NCBI GenBank assembly: GCA_946482295.1 | Contig: CAMLRB010000073.1 | Coordinates: forward strand, 1-15,580 | Length of the DNA stretch: 15,580 bases | From: an uncultured Bacteriovorax sp. | GTDB taxonomy: Bacteria; Bdellovibrionota; Bacteriovoracia; Bacteriovoracales; Bacteriovoracaceae | Reading direction: 5' to 3' | Shown: positions 6,628 through 13,117 of the stretch, piece after piece | Position numbering within the stretch: the stretch's first letter is position 1 | Layout: each line of letters starts with the position of its first letter | The notes under the pieces: generated by a model | Databases searched by the model: none | The model's input: the letters and a program-made list of their open reading frames with translations, nothing else | Told to the model about the DNA's origin: nothing | Translations under genes and position numbers: made by a program

Positions 6628-8079
6628 CTATTTTACGTCCAAAGTGAAATAAAAAGTTGAGCCTTCACCGACGACAGATTCTGCCCAAATAACTCCCCCA
6701 TGTCGTCGAATTATTCGTGCTGTAGTGGCGAGCCCCATTCCTGTTCCTTCGAACTTATCCTTGGGGTGAAGTCGCTGAAATGGTTGAAATAATTTGTCAT
6801 AAAACCGCATGTCAAAACCTACCCCGTTGTCACGGATGAAGTAGGCCCATTGCCCATCTTTGTGCGTTTTTCCACATTCAATGATCGTGAGATCGCGGGT
6901 GCTTGTATATTTCCATGCATTGTTAATGAGATTTTGAAGTGCAACCCTTAAGAGTCCAGGATCGGCCTGAATCATTTCAGACTCAAAATTCTTAAACTGC
7001 ACTTTGCGATCAGGATTGGGCACTGTGAGTTCTTTGATGAGTTCGTCAGCAACGATGGAAATATCGATTTCTTCTTTTTTAAATTCACTGCGTGTGAGAC
7101 GTGAGAGTTTTATAAGATCATCGATGAGGATTCCCATTTTCTGTACACCTTGCTTAATGAAACTCAAGTAACGTACGGCTTCGTTATCGAGTTTGTTGCC
7201 ATAATCATCGATGAGAATTTGGCTAAAACCATCAATTCCTCTAAGGGGGGCACGCAAATCGTGAGAGATAGAATAATTGACGGCCTCTAACTCCCGGTTC
7301 ACTGTTTGCAATTCGCGTGTTCGTGTATCAATTTGCTCTTCTAATTTATCTGTGGCCTCGGCCAACGAGTTAAAAGCTTCTGAATAATTCTCGGAAAGAC
7401 CTCTTAATTGAAAGAGAGAAAAAGTCGCAAGAAGAATTCCCAATATTAGTCCTAGGATGACAGTTCCTCCTATGACAACTTTTGAAAGATTGTCTGCGCG
7501 CTCTAATCTATCGAGACGGTAGGAATTCTCGGTTTGTTGAAATTGATCAAAGGATTGCCTTATATCGTCCATAAGAGCTTTACTCTCCTCGAAGCTACCG
7601 ACATTAGGGACGGCCTTTCCTTCGCGTTTTGAACGTATTTCTATCGACACTGAGGCACTCCATTTTTGGTAGACTTCCTCAATATGATCTAACAACTCGA
7701 GTTGACCTCGATTATCGGAGTTGAGTTCTTTTAATTCCTTAAGAACGGGGGTGAGCTCTCTTTTTGATTCATACCAAGGATTGAGAAAAGTTTCTTTGCC
7801 AGTAATCATGAATCCACGAAAACCTGATTCTGTATCAATCATTTTTTTTACAGCGAGTGTTGACAACGCAAGCATTTGATCCGAGTTTCTCACTTTTTCG
7901 TTTTGATCAATGAGAAAAGTTATTTGCTGGACGAAAATAATGGAGAGCAAAATCATAAGAGCGATCGGAAGGATCGTTGTTTTAAGAAGAATATTTTTGA
8001 AGAGCAACGGATTAAGATGCTGCTTCTCCCGTTCAGTGGGAACAGGAATCCATTTTTTTGCAAAATCGAACATTGCCAT
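6628..8079 (-). CDS. CHASE3-type membrane sensor histidine kinase
   Basis: A 483-residue protein, counted from the ATG that has AGGGA four bases upstream. The in-frame TTG at 8115 overlaps the -12 part of the promoter and is rejected; an ATG two codons further in (8073) is an alternative. Membrane segments lie at about 33-57 and 201-224. The periplasmic region between them has the CHASE3 signature around IDTESGFRGFMITGKETFL (81-99). A short helical linker follows. HisKA has H273 in SHDLRAPLRG. The HATPase has NLINNAWKYT (383-392), DNGVGF (417-422) and GTGMGL (445-450). There is no receiver domain. The next gene is a REC-HK-REC hybrid 18 bp downstream. Expression from a sigma-54-like promoter suggests positive feedback in the circuit. 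Confidence 0.93.
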   Translation of the reverse strand: MAMFDFAKKWIPVPTEREKQHLNPLLFKNILLKTTILPIALMILLSIIFVQQITFLIDQNEKVRNSDQMLALSTLAVKKMIDTESGFRGFMITGKETFLNPWYESKRELTPVLKELKELNSDNRGQLELLDHIEEVYQKWSASVSIEIRSKREGKAVPNVGSFEESKALMDDIRQSFDQFQQTENSYRLDRLERADNLSKVVIGGTVILGLILGILLATFSLFQLRGLSENYSEAFNSLAEATDKLEEQIDTRTRELQTVNRELEAVNYSISHDLRAPLRGIDGFSQILIDDYGNKLDNEAVRYLSFIKQGVQKMGILIDDLIKLSRLTRSEFKKEEIDISIVADELIKELTVPNPDRKVQFKNFESEMIQADPGLLRVALQNLINNAWKYTSTRDLTIIECGKTHKDGQWAYFIRDNGVGFDMRFYDKLFQPFQRLHPKDKFEGTGMGLATTARIIRRHGGVIWAESVVGEGSTFYFTLDVK

Positions 8080-8101
8080 CCATTCCCTGGTAATGAAGTT
8101 C

Positions 8102-8142
8102 GTCACTATTGCCAAGCAAAAGGTAGGCCAAGGAATAGTGAC
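8102..8142. repeat. Perfect 9-bp inverted repeat flanking the kinase promoter
   Basis: GTCACTATT (8102-8110) and AATAGTGAC (8134-8142) are exact reverse complements. They bracket the sigma-54-like element at 8115-8130 almost symmetrically. A protein bound here could block or organise the promoter. Two more copies of the inner GTGAC/GTCAC unit occur at 8181-8185 and 8204-8208. Confidence 0.7.
8115..8130 (-). promoter_or_regulatory. Candidate sigma-54 promoter for the kinase operon (8079 to 5110)
   Basis: On the minus strand the site reads TGGCCTACCTTTTGCT: TGGC and TTGCT are intact and GG-N10-GC spacing is exact. The predicted start of transcription is near 8104, about 25 bases before the ATG at 8079. 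Confidence 0.75.
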
Positions 8143-8180
8143 TTAGTTGGGGAAATCATGAACAATGACGACACGCGATT

Positions 8181-8208
8181 GTGACAAAAGTCCTCATTGA
8201 AAAGTCAC
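8181..8208. promoter_or_regulatory. Candidate upstream activator site between divergent sigma-54-like promoters
   Basis: GTGAC (8181-8185) and GTCAC (8204-8208) form an inverted pair with 18 bases between them. The left arm also overlaps GAC-AAAA-GTC (8183-8192). The site lies about 50 bp from the minus promoter (8115-8130) and about 40 bp from the plus promoter (8248-8263), as expected for a shared NtrC-type binding site. This is inference only. Confidence 0.35.
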
Positions 8209-8247
8209 CATATAAAACAAATTAAAAACTTATGCTTCTTATCCATT

Positions 8248-8263
8248 TGGTATGCTGCTTGCT
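8248..8263 (+). promoter_or_regulatory. Candidate sigma-54 promoter for the 35-residue ORF
   Basis: TGGTATGCTGCTTGCT has a perfect -12 half TTGCT, exact GG-N10-GC spacing, and two deviations in the -24 half. The predicted start is near 8274, leaving a 30-base leader to the ATG at 8304. Confidence 0.65.
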
Positions 8264-8303
8264 CTAAAGGCCACTGAAGTTCAACAAGTGGAGACAAAAT
8301 CAC

Positions 8304-8411
8304 ATGACAACTAATAGCATCATCACAGCATCTTTAATTTTGGCCATCGCAAATATGAGCATTCAAACAACTGAGTCGTCGGCCGTTAATGAATCTGAAA
8401 CACAAGAATAA
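8304..8411 (+). CDS. Very small (35-residue) hydrophobic/secreted peptide
   Basis: An ATG frame of 35 codons. The product has a hydrophobic helix at about 6-20 (IITASLILAIANMSI) and a polar acidic tail (ESSAVNESETQE). It could be a single-pass inner membrane miniprotein, or a signal-peptide-like precursor cleaved around residue 20-28. GGAG lies ten bases before the ATG, a slightly long spacing. Coding is supported by its position between a sigma-54-like promoter and a strong terminator, which leaves no other product for the transcript. It is divergent from the sensor kinase and would be expressed with it. Function unknown; a small membrane regulator of the kinase is a guess. Confidence 0.6.
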   Translation: MTTNSIITASLILAIANMSIQTTESSAVNESETQE

Positions 8412-8464
8412 AAATTTCCTTTTTAAACTTGAAGTAATTTTTGAGTTTTAAAAGATGACGAAAA

Positions 8465-8490
8465 AAAGGGCGATGTTAAATCGCCCTTTT
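8465..8490. terminator. Bidirectional intrinsic terminator
   Basis: AAAAGGGCGAT pairs with ATCGCCCTTTT around GTTAA, an 11-bp stem with A/T runs on both sides. It serves the 35-residue ORF on the plus strand and the HPt gene on the minus strand. Confidence 0.9.
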
Positions 8491-8500
8491 ATATTTTGTT

Positions 8501-8776
8501 TTAGTGAATTTGTTTTAAGTTTTCTTCTACGTTCGTGCTTAGCTCTTCAATCATGGCCTCTAATTTTTCACGGTCTTTAGTCTTACCCGCTTGTTCCATG
8601 ACAACTCCGATTTTACCAATGGCCGGAAAACCAAATGTTTCCCCATTACCTTTTAAGCGGTGACCGATGTTTACTGCCACATCAAAATCATTTCGCTTCA
8701 AACTCTGGCGGAGTTCTTCAATTTCCGTTTTTCGACGGTTCAAATACATTAATCTCTGCGAAGCTAGTATTTCCAT
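8501..8776 (-). CDS. Stand-alone HPt phosphotransfer protein
   Basis: A 91-residue all-helical protein with the histidine phosphotransfer signature H39-R-L-K-G-N-G-E-T-F-G-F (HxxKGxG followed by FGFP), where H39 is the phosphate carrier. There is no kinase or receiver domain. Its neighbours make it the natural link between the C-terminal receiver of the hybrid kinase (5110-6609) and the receiver of the NtrC-type regulator (9353-10765). The start has a weak purine site (AAAGGG) close upstream. It lies 118 bp downstream of the CsbD-like gene in the same direction with no convincing terminator between them. A TATAAT at 8836-8841 on the minus strand could be its own -10 element. No sigma-54 element was seen directly before it. 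Confidence 0.9.
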   Translation of the reverse strand: MEILASQRLMYLNRRKTEIEELRQSLKRNDFDVAVNIGHRLKGNGETFGFPAIGKIGVVMEQAGKTKDREKLEAMIEELSTNVEENLKQIH

Positions 8777-8894
8777 GGGCCCTTTCTACAATAGTTTCGG
8801 ATAAAATCAAACACAAACTGTTTTAATTTAATCTCATTATACATTGGAGAAATCTTTAAGATACACACCTATATTTTTTACATGTTGTGAACTT

Positions 8895-9254
8895 TTAAAG
8901 TTGTCGTTCACGAGCATTTCTACTTCCGGCATCGACACTGTTTTCACTCGGAAAATCCTCGTTTATCTCTTCATCGAATTCATCATAATCGACGTCTGGA
9001 TTTCTCTCGTGAAACTCTCTATAAACACCATCAAGCTTTTGATCGATTGATTCGCGAGCTTCGCCATACTTTCTTTGAATAAGTCCCGCTATTGATGTCA
9101 ACTTTCCTTTGGTTTCCTCTAGCTCATCATCAGTGAGTTCACCCCAGAGCTTGCGGACCCCTCCTTTAACTTCCTTCCATCGTCCTTTAATGATGTCGTC
9201 ATTCCATGACTTGTTATGAAGTACATCTGGACGAGATTGATCAAAATTTTCCAT
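8895..9254 (-). CDS. CsbD-like stress protein with acidic tail
   Basis: A 119-residue protein. The CsbD-like domain covers about 20-75 (IIKGRWKEVKGGVRKLWGEL, then TDDELEETKGK and a helix ending QRKYGEARESIDQKLD). The tail is acidic (VDYDEFDEEINEDF) and then basic (NARERQL). The ATG at 9254 is preferred because the strong site GGAAGGAG lies six bases before it; the ATG two codons upstream (9260) directly abuts that site. Of the three CsbD-like proteins here this is closest to the classical short form. It has a near-perfect sigma-54 element 43 bp upstream. It follows the sigma-54 activator gene but is separated from it by a terminator. Confidence 0.88.
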   Translation of the reverse strand: MENFDQSRPDVLHNKSWNDDIIKGRWKEVKGGVRKLWGELTDDELEETKGKLTSIAGLIQRKYGEARESIDQKLDGVYREFHERNPDVDYDEFDEEINEDFPSENSVDAGSRNARERQL

Positions 9255-9296
9255 AGTCATCTCCTTCCTTGAAACATTTCTCTTCTCAATTAAAGG

Positions 9297-9312
9297 AGCA
9301 TACGTGGTGCCA
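9297..9312 (-). promoter_or_regulatory. Sigma-54 promoter for the CsbD-like gene at 8895-9254
   Basis: On the minus strand the site reads TGGCACCACGTATGCT. The -24 half is a perfect TGGCAC, GG-N10-GC spacing is exact, and only one -12 half base deviates. It shares 14 of 16 bases with the element at 10903-10918. This is the best match in the window. Confidence 0.85.
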
Positions 9313-9320
9313 ATTTTCCC

Positions 9321-9345
9321 AAAAAAAAAGGGCCTTATCAGGCCC
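9321..9345 (-). terminator. Intrinsic terminator of the sigma-54 activator gene
   Basis: On the minus strand GGGCCT pairs with AGGCCC around GATA and is followed by nine T. It separates the regulator gene from the CsbD-like promoter only nine bases further on. Confidence 0.88.
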
Positions 9346-9352
9346 CTTCACT

Positions 9353-10765
9353 TTATACTACTGATTCAATTTCTTTGAGTTTTCTATAGAGAGTTTTACG
9401 GTCAATACCTAATTCTTTTGCTGTTTGCTCTTTAGCAAAATTGTTTCGTTGAAAAATAAATTCAATGTATTTTTTCGATACATCTTCTAAAGTCATCAAT
9501 GAATTTATAGTAAAGAGGGCCCCGCCATCTCCACTCCCCGTCGAGGTCTGAACATCAGACTTGGAATCGTTTTCCACTTCCAAGGCAGGTAAATCTTCAA
9601 CTTGAATTGTATCGCTCACCGATAAAACGACCGCGCGTTCAATGGCATTTTCAAGTTCACGAACATTTCCTCTCCAAGGAAGAGCTTCCAAACGTTGAAC
9701 AGATGCCTTTGAGAAACCTTTGATGTGAGCATTATTTATGGCAGAGAATTTTTTAAGAAAGTATTCAGAGAGAGGAATAATATCTTCCTTACGCTCTCGG
9801 AGTGGTGGCATATAAATAGGAATAACGTTCAAACGGAAGTACAAGTCTTCACGGAATCTTCCTGCTTCAACTTCTTTCTTTAAATCTTTGTGAGTGGCAC
9901 AGATAATTCTCGCAGTGATATCTCGCGGTTGGTTTTCACCAATACGTTTTACTTTTCTTTCTTGTAAAACTCGCAATAGCTTTGCTTGTAAAGGAAGGGC
10001 CAGGTCACCAATTTCATCCAAAAATAACGTTCCTTTGTTGGCCTCTTCAAAAAGACCAATCTTGCTGCCAACAGCACCTGTAAAGGCCCCTTTAGCATAA
10101 CCGAAAAGTTCAGATTCGAGTAAATTCTCTGGTATGGCCGTGCAGTTGATGGCGATGAAAGGACCATTTTTTCTTTCACCTAATTCGTGAACGGCCTTCG
10201 CTACGACTTCCTTACCAGCTCCGGACTCTCCACAAATGATAATGTTTGCTTGAGAAGAGGCCACGCGTTTTGCGAGCTCCATCGCTTTTTTAAATCCAGG
10301 AGAGCGACCGATGACACCTTTGAGTCCCATCACATCTTCTTCTTTAAAGAGCGATTTTAAATTCGAATTTTCAACCTGTACTTGATTAAGAAAGAGTGCA
10401 CGTTGAACAGAGATGAGGAGTTGAGGAAAGTGTAATGGCTTAAGAACAAAATCGTAAGCACCCGTTTCAATCGCTTCAACCGCCGTCTCAACAGATCCTT
10501 CCGCTGTCATAAGAATGATGGGAAGAACCTGATCGCTAGCGCGAACACGTTTAATGAATTCCATCCCAGACATAACCGGGAGTTTAAGATCTGTGATGAT
10601 AACATCAGCGTGGATCTGTTTTGTTTCAATACTTGTAAGGGCAACTCTCGCATCTTCAAATGGACTGACCGTATAGCCTCTTTGATTGAAGAACGTTGTT
10701 AAGAGTTCGAGTAATTCCGGATCGTCGTCAATTATAACCAGTGAAGGGGAATTTTTTACTTTCAT
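9353..10765 (-). CDS. NtrC-family sigma-54-dependent response regulator (REC-AAA+-Fis HTH)
   Basis: A 470-residue protein. The receiver (1-125) has D13-D15, phospho-acceptor D59 (VIITDLKLP), T87 and K109, all canonical. The central AAA+ domain has Walker A GESGAGKE (179-186), the sigma-54 contact loop GAFTGA (226-231), Walker B TLFLDEIGDL (246-255) and the GNVRELENAIERA segment. The end is a Fis-type helix-turn-helix (TAKELGIDRKTLYRKLKEI). It should activate sigma-54 RNA polymerase from upstream sites when phosphorylated. The many sigma-54-like promoters around it, plus the kinases and HPt protein next door, make it the obvious local activator. It has no sigma-54 element of its own and no clear ribosome site before the ATG, which suggests low constitutive expression. 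Confidence 0.95.
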   Translation of the reverse strand: MKVKNSPSLVIIDDDPELLELLTTFFNQRGYTVSPFEDARVALTSIETKQIHADVIITDLKLPVMSGMEFIKRVRASDQVLPIILMTAEGSVETAVEAIETGAYDFVLKPLHFPQLLISVQRALFLNQVQVENSNLKSLFKEEDVMGLKGVIGRSPGFKKAMELAKRVASSQANIIICGESGAGKEVVAKAVHELGERKNGPFIAINCTAIPENLLESELFGYAKGAFTGAVGSKIGLFEEANKGTLFLDEIGDLALPLQAKLLRVLQERKVKRIGENQPRDITARIICATHKDLKKEVEAGRFREDLYFRLNVIPIYMPPLRERKEDIIPLSEYFLKKFSAINNAHIKGFSKASVQRLEALPWRGNVRELENAIERAVVLSVSDTIQVEDLPALEVENDSKSDVQTSTGSGDGGALFTINSLMTLEDVSKKYIEFIFQRNNFAKEQTAKELGIDRKTLYRKLKEIESVV

Positions 10766-10902
10766 GGGGTTAATTTACTCATTGTGTGTTTTTGGGGTTT
10801 AAGTCTACATTTCTTGCGAAAACGATAGTGGCAGAAATCCCCAAGTCCTGTCAAGCGATGGTGTAATTTAGTGATAACCAACTGAAATTGGAAAAAATTA
10901 CT

Positions 10903-10918
10903 TGGCATCACTTATGCT
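10903..10918 (+). promoter_or_regulatory. Sigma-54 promoter for the DUF1328 gene
   Basis: TGGCATCACTTATGCT has exact GG-N10-GC spacing and two deviations from consensus, both common ones. It lies 59 bp before the ATG at 10978 and is divergent from the regulator gene. It shares the core CA-CAC-TATGCT pattern with the element at 9297-9312. Confidence 0.82.
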
Positions 10919-10977
10919 TTTCTGGTGGTTAGCGGTAGCTACGGAGTGGACTACACGAACATGACAAGGAGTTTATT

Positions 10978-11160
10978 ATGTTACGCGCAGCGATTACATT
11001 TTTTGTTTTGGGTCTAGTGGCAATGCTCTTCGGGGCCTATGGCATTGCGGGGATTTCAATCGAACTTGGAAAAATCCTGCTCATGGTTTTCATCGCCCTT
11101 GCCGTTCTCACATTCTTAGTGGGTATCGCACGTGGGGGATCAAACAAGCAGATTCGTTAG
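10978..11160 (+). CDS. DUF1328 (YtjA-type) small membrane protein
   Basis: A 60-residue protein with two membrane segments, at about 5-24 and 31-51, joined by a short loop (GIAGISIELGK). It has a positively charged end (ARGGSNKQIR). The opening MLRAAITFFVLGLVAMLFGA and the overall size match the DUF1328/UPF0391 family, found in many proteobacteria and often reported with stress genes; its function is not established. AAGGAG lies eight bases before the ATG. It is monocistronic, with a sigma-54-like promoter and a strong terminator. Its pairing with CsbD-like genes under the same promoter type fits a general envelope-stress role. Confidence 0.9.
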   Translation: MLRAAITFFVLGLVAMLFGAYGIAGISIELGKILLMVFIALAVLTFLVGIARGGSNKQIR

Positions 11161-11174
11161 ACCTTAAAGATTAA

Positions 11175-11215
11175 GGCCGATGAGGATATAGGGATCTTAT
11201 CGGCCAATTATTTTT
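11175..11215 (+). terminator. Intrinsic terminator of the DUF1328 gene
   Basis: GGCCGAT pairs with ATCGGCC, extended inward by AGGAT with ATCTT (one wobble), and is followed by AATTATTTTT. Confidence 0.8.
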
Positions 11216-11220
11216 AAAAA

Positions 11221-11313
11221 CTTTTTTGCACACATGCGAATAAAGACAAATTAGAAGTGGCAAGAATTTGCCATTTTTAGGGAAATCAAAAAGCATGTGG
11301 CTTTTAAGGTAAT
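11221..11313 (+). other. Intergenic stretch with hairpin, possible small RNA
   Basis: No reading frame fits here. TGGCAA (11258-11263) and TTGCCA (11268-11273) form a hairpin followed by five T. A second, much stronger plus-strand terminator lies at 11314-11350. Two plus-oriented terminators with no plus-strand gene ahead of them suggest a short transcript or a long 3' tail of the DUF1328 mRNA. TTGCAC at 11226-11231 could be a -35 box, but no good -10 follows at the proper distance. Confidence 0.25.
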
Positions 11314-11350
11314 AACCCCAGTGCTCATCACTCTGGGGTTTTTTATTTTA
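11314..11350. terminator. Strong terminator, better in the plus direction
   Basis: AACCCCA pairs with TGGGGTT, with an inner GTG/CAC pair, and is followed on the plus strand by TTTTATTTTA. On the minus strand it lies 13 bp after the stop of the solute-binding protein gene, with a weaker T-tract (TTATTA). It may serve both strands. Confidence 0.75.
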
Positions 11351-11362
11351 GATAGTAGAAAA

Positions 11363-12100
11363 TTACTGATATTTTGCAACGATTTTAGCATGAGCTCCTG
11401 AAGCTTTTACTTTCTTCAATCCCTCATTCAACTTTTCAACAAGACCAGCTGTTTTTGTTTTCTTTGAAACAAGCAAATAAACATCGCCTGAAGAAATTGT
11501 AACTGGATGAACTTCGATTTTGTCACTGGCGTTCTGCGATTTAACAAGTGATACTCCTGTATACTTATCCATAATAAATCCATCGAGACGGCCTGCTAAA
11601 ACTTTTTTCACATTGAGTTCATCAACATCAGCACTTCCATCAAATTTAGCTTTCATGGCCTCAACTTCATCACTATAAAAAGATCCACGAGTAATTCCGA
11701 TCTTAGTACCTGCCTTACCTAAGTCAGCAACAGTTTTGATATCAGCTCCCGTTCCTTTCTTAACAAAAAGAGCATTGATTTCATTTCTATATCCATTTGA
11801 GAAATTTGCAAACTTCTCTCTCTCTGCAGATTTTCCTGCCCCCATAACAACATCAACATCTCCTGCTTCAGCAGAAGACAACTGACGGTTCCAAGGCATT
11901 TCAACAAAGGTAGCTTTACAACCAGCTTCTTTAACGACGGCTTCAGTGAGTTCTATATCTAGTCCCGATAATTTCCCAGCGCTATCTTTGAACTGGTAAG
12001 GTTGCCATGGCTCCCAGCTAATCTTAATGTCACAAGCATATGAAGCACTCATTGTAGATAGTGACACGACAGTTGCGAGAAAAAGATTTTTCACGTTCAT
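11363..12100 (-). CDS. Periplasmic solute-binding protein, family 3 (amino-acid-type)
   Basis: A 245-residue protein. The signal peptide covers about 1-22 (MNVKNLFLATVVSLSTMSAS, then YA), with cleavage before CDIKISWEPWQPYQF. The motif GLDIELTEAVVKEAGCKATFVEMPW and the later DVDVVMGAGKSAEREKFANF are hallmarks of SBP_bac_3, the family that delivers amino acids and similar small solutes to ABC importers. LAGRLDGFIMDKYTG is the matching second-lobe segment. There is no permease or ATPase gene nearby, so it may feed a distant transporter or present ligand to a sensor. GGAG lies eight bases upstream. It is divergent from a second family-3 protein at 12221. Confidence 0.88.
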   Translation of the reverse strand: MNVKNLFLATVVSLSTMSASYACDIKISWEPWQPYQFKDSAGKLSGLDIELTEAVVKEAGCKATFVEMPWNRQLSSAEAGDVDVVMGAGKSAEREKFANFSNGYRNEINALFVKKGTGADIKTVADLGKAGTKIGITRGSFYSDEVEAMKAKFDGSADVDELNVKKVLAGRLDGFIMDKYTGVSLVKSQNASDKIEVHPVTISSGDVYLLVSKKTKTAGLVEKLNEGLKKVKASGAHAKIVAKYQ

Positions 12101-12127
12101 TAAGTTTCTCCGTTGATTGTTTCTTTT

Positions 12128-12157
12128 ATCTTAAACTAAAGAAAAATTTTCTGTAAA
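12128..12157 (-). promoter_or_regulatory. Candidate sigma-70 promoter for 11363-12100
   Basis: On the minus strand TTTACA (-35, at 12152-12157) is followed after 18 bases by TAAGAT (-10, at 12128-12133). No sigma-54 element is present in this divergent intergenic region, in contrast to the genes left of 11,200. Confidence 0.45.
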
Positions 12158-12220
12158 AAAAATTACTATGAAAAAATTGTCTTTTTCCTCATAATTAAAT
12201 CATTCATAAAAGGAGTTTCT

Positions 12221-12952
12221 ATGAAAAAGTTAACATTAGTTTTGGCCTTGTTACTCTCATTCCAATCGCAATCTGCAGAGAAGTGGAAAATAACTTCTCT
12301 TGATTGGCAACCATTCTCAGGAAAATCTCTTCCAGATGGTGGAGCAGGTATTGCAGTACTAAAGGAAGCCTTAAAAACTGAAGGAATCGAACTTGTTGTT
12401 GAATTCTATCCGTGGACAAGAGCTCTTGAAACAGCAAAAGACGCTTCTTATGTAGGATACTACCCTGCTTGGCCAGAAGATGTTGTTGCTGGTTTCACAA
12501 AATCAGATGTCATTTTCAAATCACCAGTTGGATTTGCTGAAAATAAATCAAAACCTCTTGTTTGGACAAAGTTAGAAGACCTTAAAGGTAAAACAATTGG
12601 TACAGTTCAAGACTATGGAAACACACCTGAGTTCAATGCTCTAGTAAAAGCAGGAACAGTGAAGGCCGAAGTTTCAACAGATGACCTTACCAACGTTAAA
12701 AAAGTCGCCGCAGGAAGAATCGATGCAGCTTTCATTGACCTAAACAATCTCGATTACTTCTTGAAAAACGATGCCAAAGATCTTGCTGGTAAAATCCAGG
12801 CCAATGAAAAAATGATTGATACTAAAGATCTTGTCCTTGCAATTAACACAAAATTTTCTAACAAAAATGCGGCCGAAATTATCAAGCGCGCAATGGCCAA
12901 AGTGAATGCTGAAAAAATCATTCAAGACTATAAAGCAAAAAATCTAAAATAA
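12221..12952 (+). CDS. Periplasmic solute-binding-like protein, family 3
   Basis: A 243-residue protein. The signal peptide is MKKLTLVLALLLSFQSQSA (1-19), followed by EKWKITSLDWQPFSG. Features shared with family 3 are the opening WKITSLDWQPF, FYPWTRALETAKD near 62-74, the lobe-crossing LEDLKGKTIGTVQDYG and AAGRIDAAFIDLNNLDYFL. The usual acidic ligand-carboxylate motif of amino-acid binders is less clear than in its divergent neighbour, so the ligand may differ. AAAGGAG lies six bases before the ATG. It is followed by a terminator and then by a chemoreceptor gene, so a role in presenting ligand to that receptor is conceivable but unproven. There are no ABC transporter partners in the window. 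Confidence 0.85.
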   Translation: MKKLTLVLALLLSFQSQSAEKWKITSLDWQPFSGKSLPDGGAGIAVLKEALKTEGIELVVEFYPWTRALETAKDASYVGYYPAWPEDVVAGFTKSDVIFKSPVGFAENKSKPLVWTKLEDLKGKTIGTVQDYGNTPEFNALVKAGTVKAEVSTDDLTNVKKVAAGRIDAAFIDLNNLDYFLKNDAKDLAGKIQANEKMIDTKDLVLAINTKFSNKNAAEIIKRAMAKVNAEKIIQDYKAKNLK

Positions 12953-12976
12953 ATCTCATCAGAATTTTATTGAATC

Positions 12977-13000
12977 GGGACCCTATTCTGGGTCCCTTAT
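12977..13000 (+). terminator. Intrinsic terminator of 12221-12952
   Basis: GGGACCC pairs with GGGTCCC around TATTCT, followed by TTATAATTT. It lies 24 bp after the stop codon. Confidence 0.85.
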
Positions 13001-13056
13001 AATTTCCGAGTTAAACACTTTTTATTACTTAATAATAAATTGAGCTTAAATTTTTT

Positions 13057-13062
13057 TATAAT
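13057..13062 (+). promoter_or_regulatory. Candidate -10 element for the chemoreceptor gene
   Basis: A perfect TATAAT in a very AT-rich region, 55 bp before the start codon. No good -35 hexamer is found at 16-18 bases, so only the -10 is called. Confidence 0.35.
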
Positions 13063-13117
13063 AGTGTCGAATAAGATTTCAATAAAATAGATTTTTCCCG
13101 CAGTCGGAGTTTAAACA

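Noticed and set aside
8074..8115. TTG at 8115 as start of the CHASE3 kinase
   Set aside because: It lies in the -12 region of the predicted promoter, upstream of the expected transcript start. The ATG at 8079 has a proper ribosome site.
7876..8184. Plus-strand open frames of 102 and 78 codons around 7876-8184
   Set aside because: They are antisense to the start of the CHASE3 kinase gene, whose domains are unmistakable, and they span its promoter. They have no ribosome site or recognisable product.
8635..9050. Plus-strand frames at 8635-8826 and 8844-9050
   Set aside because: Antisense shadows of the HPt and CsbD-like genes, with no family resemblance.
11258..11273. TGGCAAGAATTTGCCA resembling a sigma-54 element on both strands
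   Set aside because: The GG to GC distance is nine rather than ten bases, and no gene follows. It is better read as a hairpin with a T-run.
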